NCBI RefSeq assembly: GCF_014287675.1
Contig: NZ_JACOPQ010000002.1
Span: forward strand, 248,001-312,000
Length of the DNA: 64,000 nucleotides
DNA from: Lawsonibacter faecis
Lineage (GTDB): Bacteria > Bacillota > Clostridia > Oscillospirales > Oscillospiraceae
Direction: 5' to 3'
Shown here one piece after another: positions 57,449 to 64,000 of the stretch. Under the pieces are notes generated by a model. It searched no databases and was not told where the DNA came from. It saw only the letters and a program-made list of their open reading frames with translations. Each line of letters starts with the position of its first letter. Within the stretch, counting starts at the first letter, position 1. Made by a program: the position numbers and the translations under genes.

Positions 57449-57462
57449 GCTCCGCACAGATT

Positions 57463-57498
57463 GAAAAAGGCCGGCCCTGTGAGGGGCCGGCCTTTTTC
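57463..57498. terminator. terminator of the split host gene
   Basis: GAAAAAGGCCGGCCC, a 6-base loop and GGGCCGGCCTTTTTC. It works in both directions by sequence and lies 14 bases after the stop codon. Confidence 0.92.
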
Positions 57499-57537
57499 AC
57501 CGCAGTTTCACGCGGCGCGCCTCCGGGGAGACGCCTA

Positions 57538-57574
57538 TAAAAACAAAAAAGCCACACCAACATTCATGGTGTGG
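57538..57574 (-). terminator. terminator of the 27-residue peptide gene
   Basis: On the minus strand CCACACC and GGTGTGG pair around ATGAATGTT and are followed by CTTTTTTGTTTTT. Confidence 0.85.
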
Positions 57575-57598
57575 GACCTCTCTGCTGTCGCACGGAAA

Positions 57599-57682
57599 TT
57601 ACCGCTCGCTGATGATAACGCTCTCGTCAGAGCCAAAAATCAGTTCGTCGACATCCGTGCTGTGGATGTCCTTAAAATACAT
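57599..57682 (-). CDS. 27-residue peptide gene
   Basis: A short ORF encoding MYFKDIHSTDVDELIFGSDE followed by SVIISER. It has a perfect AAAGGAGG seven bases before the ATG, a good promoter 32 bases upstream and a strong terminator 25 bases past the stop, so it is a complete transcription unit. The peptide is acidic, without signal sequence or cysteine. I do not recognise it. It may be a signalling peptide, a precursor or an antitoxin-like peptide; none of these is shown. Confidence 0.6.
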   Translation of the reverse strand: MYFKDIHSTDVDELIFGSDESVIISER

Positions 57683-57714
57683 ACGCTGTACCTCCTTTCT
57701 TCTGTTGTGCTCTT

Positions 57715-57742
57715 ATTATACCTCATCTTCCAGGAAAAGCAA
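57715..57742 (-). promoter_or_regulatory. promoter of the 27-residue peptide gene
   Basis: On the minus strand TTGCTT (57737-57742), 16 bases, TATAAT (57715-57720). Confidence 0.75.
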
Positions 57743-57805
57743 GAAGACATTTGTCTGCTTTGCATAAATTTCTTGTAAACAATTTGTGAACTGCTCTGAT
57801 TACCT

Positions 57806-57842
57806 GGTAAAACAGAGCGGCCCGCCCCCACAGGCGGGCCGC
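57806..57842 (-). terminator. terminator of the DJ-1-like gene
   Basis: GCGGCCCGCC and its complement around a 6-base loop; on the minus strand it is followed by TCTGTTTTACC. Confidence 0.8.
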
Positions 57843-57896
57843 CCTGCCGCCCCGGCGGCACCGGATATGCCCGACGGCTCCGTCCGGGACGGCGGG

Positions 57897-58535
57897 TCAA
57901 TTTCCATGTTCGGGCGGCAGCGTCCCCATGAGGGTGAAGAAATGCCCGGCCTCGCCGGTACGGAAATAGTCGTACCACGCCTCCAGCGTGCCTGCTTCAA
58001 AAACGCCCAGACGCCCGATGATCTGCTTCGCCCACAGCAGCGCCCCGGTGGAGCCCGCCGTGATGAGGTTGCCGTCCGCGACCGACGGCTCGTCCCGATA
58101 AAAGCGCTGCCCTTGATAGCCCGGCGAAACCATTTCAAGAAATCCCGCCCCGTTGCTGGTATGCGCACGGCCATCCAGCAGCCCCAGGCCGGCCAGCGCG
58201 GCGGTGGCCCCGCAGATTGCACACACCGCGGCGCCTGCACGGAGCAGTTCGCCCGCTTTTTCGAGCACGGCGCCGTGCCTGGGATCGTTCCACGTATTCG
58301 CCCCCGGCAGGAGCAGCACGCTGGTTTCACTCACAGCGACGTCGCCCACCCGGCAGTCGGGCACGATTGTCAGGCCGCCCATGGTACGGACCGGCTCCCC
58401 TGAAGCGCCGACCGTCTTGAGGGATACGCGCGGCGCGCCCGCCCGGAAGAACCGCCCGGAATTCAGCTCCGCGGTCACATGCCCAAGCTCCCAGTCGGCC
58501 AGGGTATCCAGAACATAAACATAGATTGTAAACAT
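57897..58535 (-). CDS. DJ-1/PfpI family protein
   Basis: A 212-residue class I glutamine-amidotransferase-like protein. The start TIYVYVLDTLADWELGHV and the nucleophile-elbow segment AAVCAICGATAALAGLGLLD, with Cys108 in the ICGAT turn, are typical. A later ITAGSTGALLWAKQI completes the fold. The substrate is unknown; relatives include transcription factors, peptidases and glyoxalases. It is divergent from a WYL-type regulator, which may control it. GGAGGAAG precedes the ATG. Confidence 0.92.
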   Translation of the reverse strand: MFTIYVYVLDTLADWELGHVTAELNSGRFFRAGAPRVSLKTVGASGEPVRTMGGLTIVPDCRVGDVAVSETSVLLLPGANTWNDPRHGAVLEKAGELLRAGAAVCAICGATAALAGLGLLDGRAHTSNGAGFLEMVSPGYQGQRFYRDEPSVADGNLITAGSTGALLWAKQIIGRLGVFEAGTLEAWYDYFRTGEAGHFFTLMGTLPPEHGN

Positions 58536-58649
58536 AAACTTCCTCCGTTTTCATTGCCACATTGATTTATCCGCATTATGATAGTACCATGTAATTGCTG
58601 ACAGCACTATGGCAGCGATCAAAAATAAATTTGGGACGGCGGCTGACGG

Positions 58650-59597
58650 ATGAAGATTGACAGGCTTGTGAGCATTCTCATGGTGCTCCTCGATAAGCGG
58701 CGCATCGGCGCACGGGAGCTGGCGGATATGTTCGAGGTATCCCCCCGCACAATCTACCGGGATATCGACGCCATCAGCGCGGCGGGGATTCCCGTCCGCG
58801 CCGCGCCGGGGGTGGGCGGCGGCTTTGAAATCATGCAGGAATACAAGCTCGACAGGAGGGTCTTTTCCACGGACGACCTCTCCGCCCTCCTGATGGGGCT
58901 CTCCAGCCTCTCGGGCATGGTGCGGGGCGACGAGCTGGTGCACGCGCTGGCCAAGGTCAGGAGCTTAATCCCCGCCGACAGGGCGGGGGAAATCGAGCTG
59001 AGGGTAAATCAGATCTGTATCGATTTAAGCCCGTGGATGGGCAGCGGCGGCATACAGCCCTGTCTGGAGCTCATCAAAGAGGCGCTGCAGGAGAGCAGGC
59101 TGCTGGCCTTCGACTATATCGCCCACCACGGAAAGAAAACCGCGCGGACCGCCGAGCCGTGCCGGCTTGTGCTGAAGGGCAGCCGCTGGTATTTGCAGGG
59201 GTATTGCCGCAGCAGAAGCGACTTCCGCCTGTTCAGGCTGTCCCGCATGTCGAACCTGCGCATGGGGGAGGAGACCTTTACCCCCCGGGACGCTCCAAAA
59301 CCGGCCCTGGACTTTACGGAAATGCTGGAGACCCTGCAGACCTGCATCACAATCCGCATTCACAAATCCGTCATGGACAGGGTGCTTGACCACTGCGCCT
59401 ATGAGAATTTTACTCCGGACGGTGACGAGCACTACAAAGTGCGCTTCCCTTTCATAGAAAACGATTACCACTACGATCTTCTTCTGGGCTTCGGCGCGAA
59501 ATGCGAGTGCGTGGAGCCGCCCCACGTCCGCGCAGAGATGAGGCGCAGAATCCTTGCCGTCGCCGCCGTGTATGACGGGGAGGCGGGCAAAACTTGA
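58650..59597 (+). CDS. YafY-family regulator with HTH and WYL domains
   Basis: A 315-residue transcription factor. The N-terminal DeoR-like helix-turn-helix (RIGARELADMFEVSPRTIYR, then DIDAISAAGIPVRAAPGVGG) is clear. The WYL domain follows (residues 140-210) with RLVLKGSRWYLQGYCRSRSD, and a C-terminal WCX extension completes it. Such proteins respond to small ligands or nucleic acids. It is divergent from the DJ-1-like gene across 114 bases, so it probably regulates that pair. Confidence 0.92.
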   Translation: MKIDRLVSILMVLLDKRRIGARELADMFEVSPRTIYRDIDAISAAGIPVRAAPGVGGGFEIMQEYKLDRRVFSTDDLSALLMGLSSLSGMVRGDELVHALAKVRSLIPADRAGEIELRVNQICIDLSPWMGSGGIQPCLELIKEALQESRLLAFDYIAHHGKKTARTAEPCRLVLKGSRWYLQGYCRSRSDFRLFRLSRMSNLRMGEETFTPRDAPKPALDFTEMLETLQTCITIRIHKSVMDRVLDHCAYENFTPDGDEHYKVRFPFIENDYHYDLLLGFGAKCECVEPPHVRAEMRRRILAVAAVYDGEAGKT

Positions 59598-59623
59598 CTT
59601 TGGAAAGAAAAATATGATATTAT
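59594..59623 (+). promoter_or_regulatory. promoter before the MATE-kinase gene
   Basis: TTGACT (59594-59599), 18 bases, TATTAT (59618-59623). The -35 overlaps the stop codon of the YafY-type gene. A transcript would start near 59630 and meet the hairpin at 59641 almost at once. Confidence 0.55.
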
Positions 59624-59640
59624 AATGATGTTGGACAGCT

Positions 59641-59682
59641 GAGTGCGTAGAATTCCGAACGAATTCTACGCACTCTTTTTTT
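59641..59682 (+). terminator. leader terminator/attenuator before the MATE-kinase gene
   Basis: GAGTGCGTAGAATTC, a 5-base loop, the exact complement and seven T. It lies 44 bases past the YafY-type gene and 74 bases before the MATE start. It either ends the upstream gene or, with the promoter just ahead of it, acts as an attenuator. Confidence 0.85.
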
Positions 59683-59756
59683 GTCCTCCGCAGTTTTCAG
59701 GCAGCTTTTCTCCGATAAAGACTCCAAATCTTATATTCCGTATCAGGAGGAGAACC

Positions 59757-61763
59757 ATGGAACAAGCAATGCAGAACCGAATGCTGGGTGAGGAAAAAAT
59801 ATCAAAGCTGCTGGTGAAATTTTCGATCCCCTGTATCCTCTCCCTGCTCATCAGCGCCCTCTACAACATCGTCGACCAAATTTTTGTCGGCAACAGCGCG
59901 TTAGGGTATCTCGGCAACGCGGCCACGGGAATTGTATTTCCCATCCTGATCATCGCACAGGCCTTCGCGTGGTGCGTCGGGGACGGCTGCGCCGCCTATC
60001 TCAGCATTTGCCAGGGGAAAAAGGACACGCAGAATGCCCACCGCTGTATCGGAACCGGCATAACGCTCACACTGATTCTCAGTATTGTCATGCTGGTTCT
60101 CTGCGCGGTATGGAAGCAGCCGCTGCTCCGCGTGTTCGGCGCGTCGGATCAGACCCTCGGAATGGCGGCGGAATACTTCACCATCGTACTCAGCTTCTTC
60201 CCGGCCTTCATGCTGATGAACATGATGAACGCCGTCATCCGCGCGGACGGAAGTCCGGCGGTTTCCATGGCGTCCATGTCCCTTGGCGCGATTTTGAATA
60301 TCATCCTTGACCCGGTATTCATCTTCGGCCTGGACCGGGGGATCGCCGGCGCGGCATGGGCAACCGTGATCGGGCAGAGCGTTTCTTTCCTCGTCAGCGC
60401 ACTCTACTTCTTCAGAACGAAGAGCTTCCGGCTGGAGAAAAAGAGCTTTATGCCCCAGTTTCCAATTTTCAGCAATGCCCTGAAGCTGGGCGCGTCGTCG
60501 TTCATCACCCAGATGTCCATTGTGGTCATCTCCCTGACCTGCAACATCATGCTCGCCAAATACGGCGCCGCCTCCGTCTACGGGCAGGATATTCCCATCT
60601 CGGTCATCAGCATCGAGACAAAGGTCTTTACCATTGTCATCAACATCGTCGTCGGCATCGTCCTGGGCGGACAGCCGATATTGGGCTATAATTACGGCGC
60701 GAAAAAATATGATCGCGTCAGAGAAACGTACCGCGCCATCCTCATTGCGACCCTGGCGGTCGGCGTTGCGTCCACACTGGTTTTTGAGATTTGCCCGCAG
60801 GCTGTTATCAACATTTTCGGCTCCGGAAACGATGCGCTCTACCTCGAATATGCAACGCGCACGTTCCGTATTTTCCTGTCGCTCGTCGTCTTTACCTGTC
60901 TAGTCAAAATGTCCTCCATCTTCTTTCAGGCCGTGGGCAAGCCCGTCGTGGCGGTCATCGCGTCGCTGACCCGCGATATCGTCTGCTTTGTGCCGCTGGT
61001 GATTCTGATTCCTTCGATTTTTGAGAGAAACCAAGCGGGCAGCGGCATCAATGCGCTCCTGTTTGCCGCACCCGCCGCAGATGTCATCGGCATGATCGTC
61101 GCCGTATGCCTGACCGTGCGTTATTTCAAAACAATGGAGTCCGGCGAAGGCCGGGAGCCCGTCCCGGAAAATGCAGTCATCCGCCCCTCCCATAGAGGCG
61201 TAATCGTTACCATCGCCCGCGAGCACGGCTCCTGCGGGAAGCGGATCGCCCGGCTTGTGGCGGAGCGGATGGGCGTGGCCTGCTACTATAAGGAGATGAC
61301 CGCGCTGGCTGCGCTGGAGATCGGCTTGGACCGGCGCTTTGTCTCGGACATCAATGAAAACGCGCCGGAGGCGCTGCGCTCCCTGTACCTCAGCACAGAC
61401 GTCGTTCAGCAGGCAATCGTGGCCCAGGAACAGATCATCCGCAGGATTGCCGACAGCGGCTCCTGCGTCATTGTGGGCCGCGCCGCCGACTGCGTACTGA
61501 GCGATTACCCCGATGTGGTCCGCGTCTTCATCCATGCCCCCAAAGAGTACCGTGTCAAAAAGGTGATGGAAATGTACGGCGACACGGAGGACGAGGCGCA
61601 GAAGAGCATCGGCCGTTCCGACGCTGCGCGCGCGTCCTACTACAACAGTATTTCGAGCGGCAAATGGGGCGATCCTCACGGCTATCACCTCTGCATCGAC
61701 AGCTCCTGCGGTGTTGACGCCGCCGCCGGCATGATCTGTGATTACATCAATCTGCGAGGCTGA
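59757..61763 (+). CDS. MATE efflux transporter fused to cytidylate kinase-like domain
   Basis: A 668-residue protein. Residues 1-455 form a 12-helix MATE transporter (ISKLLVKFSIPCILSLLISA at the start, then FVGNSALGYLGNAATGIVFP and MNMMNAVIRADGSPAVSMAS). These export drugs or metabolites with Na+ or H+. Residues 475-668 form a cytidylate-kinase-like domain (VIVTIAREHGSCGKRIARLV, YKEMTALAALEIGLDRRFVS, CVIVGRAADCVLSDYPDVVR). Its nucleotide-loop glycine/lysine is GSCGK. What the kinase part phosphorylates or senses is unknown. AGGAGGAG precedes the ATG at 59757. Confidence 0.93.
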   Translation: MEQAMQNRMLGEEKISKLLVKFSIPCILSLLISALYNIVDQIFVGNSALGYLGNAATGIVFPILIIAQAFAWCVGDGCAAYLSICQGKKDTQNAHRCIGTGITLTLILSIVMLVLCAVWKQPLLRVFGASDQTLGMAAEYFTIVLSFFPAFMLMNMMNAVIRADGSPAVSMASMSLGAILNIILDPVFIFGLDRGIAGAAWATVIGQSVSFLVSALYFFRTKSFRLEKKSFMPQFPIFSNALKLGASSFITQMSIVVISLTCNIMLAKYGAASVYGQDIPISVISIETKVFTIVINIVVGIVLGGQPILGYNYGAKKYDRVRETYRAILIATLAVGVASTLVFEICPQAVINIFGSGNDALYLEYATRTFRIFLSLVVFTCLVKMSSIFFQAVGKPVVAVIASLTRDIVCFVPLVILIPSIFERNQAGSGINALLFAAPAADVIGMIVAVCLTVRYFKTMESGEGREPVPENAVIRPSHRGVIVTIAREHGSCGKRIARLVAERMGVACYYKEMTALAALEIGLDRRFVSDINENAPEALRSLYLSTDVVQQAIVAQEQIIRRIADSGSCVIVGRAADCVLSDYPDVVRVFIHAPKEYRVKKVMEMYGDTEDEAQKSIGRSDAARASYYNSISSGKWGDPHGYHLCIDSSCGVDAAAGMICDYINLRG

Positions 61764-62084
61764 TTCGGCCCGGTATCCCGGGCGGGGGAGGCCTTCCTCA
61801 CCTGCCCTTCACATCACTCGGGTACGGCCGGGTAGATAAGAAAAATGGGCGGAGCGGCACTCCGCCCACGAAAAAGAAGGACAGAAAAGATAAACTCTTT
61901 TCTGTCCTTCTTTTGCCCCAATACAGCAGAATCAAGATGAGGGAGATGGGGCCCCGCCGTGCGGGGCGGCGCTTTTGCGCCGTACAAGCGTTTTGCCCGC
62001 GGGCAAAACCTTGATGCCGGGCGGATTCACTCCGCCCGGGCAGATCAAATAAACCGGGTGCAGCCGCCAAAGGCGGCGGAACCC
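61764..62084. other. non-coding stretch with repeated hairpins
   Basis: No supported gene. It contains GGGCGGAG-N5-CTCCGCCC (61840-61867), then a 19-bp stem of AAAAGAAGGACAGAAAAGA (61872-61914), a TTTTGCCCGCGGGCAAAA palindrome near 61991, and another GGCGGA...TCCGCC hairpin near 62020. The 19-bp stem resembles the tRNA terminator at 62085, as if a tRNA-terminator unit had once been duplicated. Confidence 0.6.
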
Positions 62085-62129
62085 AAAAAGAAAGACAGAA
62101 AAGATAAAATCTTTTCTGTCTTTCTTTTT
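62085..62129 (-). terminator. terminator of the tRNA-Gly gene
   Basis: A 21-bp perfect inverted repeat (AAAAAGAAAGACAGAAAAGA plus T and its complement) around AAA. On the minus strand it begins at the last base of the tRNA and ends in a T run. Confidence 0.85.
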
Positions 62130-62202
62130 GGAGCAGGTAAAGGGAATCGAACCCTCATATTCAGCTTGGGAAGCTGACGTTCTGCCACTGAACTATACCT
62201 GC
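62129..62202 (-). tRNA. tRNA-Gly (anticodon CCC)
   Basis: A 74-base cloverleaf with encoded CCA. Acceptor GCAGGTA pairs with TACCTGC; D stem GTTC/GAAC; anticodon stem TCAGC/GCTGA around TTCCCAA (anticodon CCC, reads GGG); T arm with TTCGATT. It has its own promoter and terminator. Confidence 0.96.
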
Positions 62203-62223
62203 ACAAGGGAAATCGACTTTGAT

Positions 62224-62252
62224 ATTATAGCACAGGTTTCCCGGCTTGGCAA
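62224..62252 (-). promoter_or_regulatory. promoter of the tRNA-Gly gene
   Basis: On the minus strand TTGCCA (62247-62252), 17 bases, TATAAT (62224-62229), about 22 bases before the tRNA. Confidence 0.8.
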
Positions 62253-62279
62253 GCTCGATTTTTGCAAAAATCGGAGTTC

Positions 62280-62370
62280 TTTTCTCCTCCCCCCCGCCGG
62301 GGGGGAGGAGAAAAGAAGCCCCTCGGGGCTTCTTTGACAAGCGACAGGCCCGGCCGACGGCCGGGCCTGT
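62280..62370 (-). terminator. three consecutive hairpins after the SleB-like gene
   Basis: In minus-strand order: ACAGGCCCGGCC with its complement (62344-62370), AAAGAAGCCCC with its complement (62312-62335, followed by TTTTCTCC), and a CCTCCCCCCC stem (62284-62310). The second is a good intrinsic terminator. Confidence 0.75.
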
Positions 62371-62381
62371 CCATATCCTGT

Positions 62382-63194
62382 TCAGCCGAAAAAGGCGTGG
62401 GCGCCGATGGTCGCCACATAGGGGCGGTTGCGGGAGGCCCAGCTGTTGGGCGCCGTGCGGGGATTCACGAAGTAGAGGCTGCTGCCCGCCGTGTTGGCGC
62501 CGTCCATGCAGAGCTTGGCGGCGGCGACGCTCTCCTCGTTGGGCTCCAGGTAGATGCTGCCGTTGGCCACGGGGGTGAACTGGTTGCGCTGGAAGACCAC
62601 CCCGTAGACCGTGTTGGGGAACATGGGGCTGTTCATCCGGTTGAGGACCACGTTGCCCACGGCAATCTTGCCGTCCAGGGGCTGGTTGCCGCTCTCGGCG
62701 TAGATGATGTGGGAGAGCCAGTAGAGGTTGTCGGCGTTGTAGTACTGGTCGCCGGAGAGGATGGGCCCGGTCCCGGAGCGGAGCTCCACCGCGCCGCTGC
62801 CGGAATCCCAGGTCACGTCCGCGCCCAGGGCGTGGGCCAGGGTGCGCACGGGCACCAAGATGTTGCCGTCGCGGACCTGCACGCCGTCGGGGAAGTAGAG
62901 ATACCGGCCGTTGGCCACCAGATATTTGGCGCCCAGCTGGATGGTGAGGGTCAGCCCCTCCGCCCGCACCACGGCCTGTCCGTTCTCCCAGGCGGCGGTG
63001 GCGTCGGGATACATGGCCCGCACAACGGACCAGTAGCACACATAGGTGGTGCGGTTGATGACCACAGGCGCGGTCTCCATGGGGAGGGTCTCGCCGTCCA
63101 ATCGAATGCTGGGGCTCTCCACGGCGGTCGCCTGTCCGGCCAGTGCGATGACCATGGTCAGACAGAGGACCGCAGAAAGAACTCGCTTTTTCAT
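62382..63194 (-). CDS. secreted SleB-like cell-wall hydrolase with stalk domain
   Basis: A 270-residue exported protein. A signal peptide (KKRVLSAVLCLTMVIALAG) ends near ATAVE. Residues 28-140 form a copper-amine-oxidase-N-like stalk domain (IRLDGETLPMETAPVVINRT, LVPVRTLAHALGADVTWDSG). Residues 155-270 are a hydrolase_2/SleB catalytic domain (LYWLSHIIYAESGNQPLDGK with its catalytic Glu, then AVGNVVLNRM). SleB-type enzymes act on spore or vegetative peptidoglycan. AGGAG precedes the ATG. A paralogue lies upstream at the window end. Confidence 0.92.
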   Translation of the reverse strand: MKKRVLSAVLCLTMVIALAGQATAVESPSIRLDGETLPMETAPVVINRTTYVCYWSVVRAMYPDATAAWENGQAVVRAEGLTLTIQLGAKYLVANGRYLYFPDGVQVRDGNILVPVRTLAHALGADVTWDSGSGAVELRSGTGPILSGDQYYNADNLYWLSHIIYAESGNQPLDGKIAVGNVVLNRMNSPMFPNTVYGVVFQRNQFTPVANGSIYLEPNEESVAAAKLCMDGANTAGSSLYFVNPRTAPNSWASRNRPYVATIGAHAFFG

Positions 63195-63723
63195 AGCAAT
63201 GTACTCCTGTTTCCTTTTCTTCAATTTTGTTACCGTATTGTAACCCACTTTTCCTCGAAACGCAAGGAAAACTTTTGTCGCAAGCGGTTTTCGACCACTT
63301 TTTTGACCTTTTATTGGTTACAAACGGTGACAATAGCATACCCTCCCCGCTGGTATCTTAACCATAAATTTTCATTAAATTGAAAAAACAGGATATTTCG
63401 CGGACCTCGCCCCTCCCGGCGTCCCCCTCCCACATAGGACTTGGCCCCCGGTTTGCTGTGCAAAAACCGCTCTATCGCCTGCGGCCCAAGGGCTGCCCAG
63501 GCAGGATGATTTTTCCATCTGCCGAAGGTCTTTCCAGAGCGTCCCCGCCGCCCGGCCCTCTGTCTCAGGCTGTTTTCTTCCAGATTCAGTATAAGAAAGC
63601 CATTAAAAGGCTCATCTGCTAGATAAATACTGGAAGAAGCCCGGCCCGGCCCAGATTTACATAAGTTTCCGCAAAATTTTTTCTCATTTTTCCGTGTCCC
63701 GGGGCGCTTTTCTCCCAGGATAA
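63195..63723. other. intergenic region with the SleB-like gene promoter
   Basis: On the minus strand TTGCGT (63260-63265), 17 bases, TACAAT (63237-63242) make a promoter 43 bases before the SleB-like ATG. The rest, up to the terminator at 63724, is AT-rich near 63300-63390 and otherwise without a gene I can support; a plus-strand frame at 63380-63622 has no ribosome site or protein-like composition. Confidence 0.6.
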
Positions 63724-63758
63724 GGAAAAATCCCGGCCAATTTGGCCGGGATTTTTCC
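63724..63758 (-). terminator. terminator of the second SleB-like gene
   Basis: GGAAAAATCCCGGCCAA, one T, and its exact complement; a T run follows on either strand. Confidence 0.92.
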
Positions 63759-64000
63759 CTATCGGTAGAACCAGTGGGCTCCGATGGTCATCACATAGGG
63801 CCGGTTTTCCATGATCCAGTGGTTGCTGGTCAGGGCGGGGGCCAGGAAATAGAGGCTGTCCCCCGCGATGTCGGCTCCCTCCAGGCAGAGCTTGGCCGCC
63901 AGGACGCTCTCCCCGGTGGGCGGGGCGTATATCGTGCCGTTGCGGACCGGCTCGAACTGCCCGCCCCAGCGGTCGTCGAAAATCACGCCGTAGATGGTGT
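63759..64000 (-). CDS. SleB-like cell-wall hydrolase, C-terminal part (cut by window end)
   Basis: Only the last 80 or so codons are present and the frame is open to the window edge. The sequence NGTIYAPPTGESVLAAKLCL, LYFLAPALTSNHWIMENRPY and TIGAHWFYR aligns along its length with the end of the SleB-like protein at 62382-63194 (NGSIYLEPNEESVAAAKLCM, RPYVATIGAHAFFG). The two are tandem paralogues, probably both secreted wall hydrolases. Confidence 0.88.
   Translation of the reverse strand, partial: TIYGVIFDDRWGGQFEPVRNGTIYAPPTGESVLAAKLCLEGADIAGDSLYFLAPALTSNHWIMENRPYVMTIGAHWFYR

Noticed and set aside
56684..57457. 257-codon minus-strand frame opposite the split host gene
   Set aside because: It crosses the prophage junction, has Ala/Val/Asp/His low-complexity content, and opposes a frame that rebuilds a cysteine-rich protein.
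62129..62202. tRNA-Gly as the prophage attachment site
   Set aside because: The prophage ends are fixed by the split coding gene far from this tRNA; no repeat of the tRNA end flanks the prophage.
63380..63622. Plus-strand ORF in the gap between the two SleB-like genes
   Set aside because: No ribosome site, Pro/Ser-rich random composition, no promoter; probably non-coding.

Overview
The window is GC-rich DNA from a low-GC-phylum (Firmicutes) relative, most likely a gut Clostridia of the Oscillospiraceae type (Flavonifractor/Lawsonibacter-like). The evidence is the gene set: SepF, a YerC/TrpR-like repressor, DUF3048 and DUF3298 proteins, a MATE transporter fused to a cytidylate-kinase-like domain, SleB-like hydrolases with a stalk domain, and strong AGGAGG ribosome sites. 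Species assignment is inference. Layout: (1) 1-15.5 kb is host chromosome. It holds a yerC/methyltransferase/hslO operon, acylphosphatase, purA, a CofE-like ligase, two lipoproteins, sepF, a MerR regulator with its own operator-promoter, and an SRAP/Y-family polymerase pair with a LexA-type box. (2) About 15,584-56,706 is a complete 41.1-kb prophage with a contractile (PBSX/Xkd-like) tail and an HK97-type head. (3) 56.7-64 kb is host again: a DJ-1 protein, a YafY/WYL regulator, the MATE-kinase fusion, a tRNA-Gly, and two tandem SleB-like hydrolases, the last cut by the window end.

The prophage reads mostly on the minus strand, from right to left. A regulatory region with several XRE repressors (51.6-53.9 kb) is followed by replication genes (initiator with internal iterons, DnaB-like helicase), a ParA plus DUF3102 partition-like pair, accessory genes (PcfK/AcrIIA9-like, PcfJ-like, an HUH Rep-like endonuclease, KTR and HNH proteins), terminase, portal, protease, capsid, connector proteins, sheath and tube. 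Next come a tail chaperone with a -1 frameshift site, tape measure, LysM hub, baseplate proteins, fibres, and finally a lysis cassette (SPOR/phosphodiester-glycosidase-like protein, amidase, holin). On the plus strand the right end carries a CI-like repressor, an AT-rich exonuclease-BRCT gene and a large serine recombinase. The left end carries a small XRE repressor with three evenly spaced operators.

The most notable result is that the prophage splits one conserved host gene. Its first 32 codons end at 15,587 and the remaining ORF resumes in the same frame at 56,707. The two ends share GCGA, and joining them restores a 279-aa cysteine-rich protein. The attP rebuilt from the two phage ends is a clear dyad (16 of 22 positions) centred on a GA dinucleotide in that core, as expected for a serine integrase. 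Other points are two copies of one 26-bp palindrome (inside the DUF3102 gene and just before the integrase gene), a possible partition site; a 9-G tract that breaks a tiny tail-module ORF; and a self-contained 27-codon peptide gene beside the right junction.
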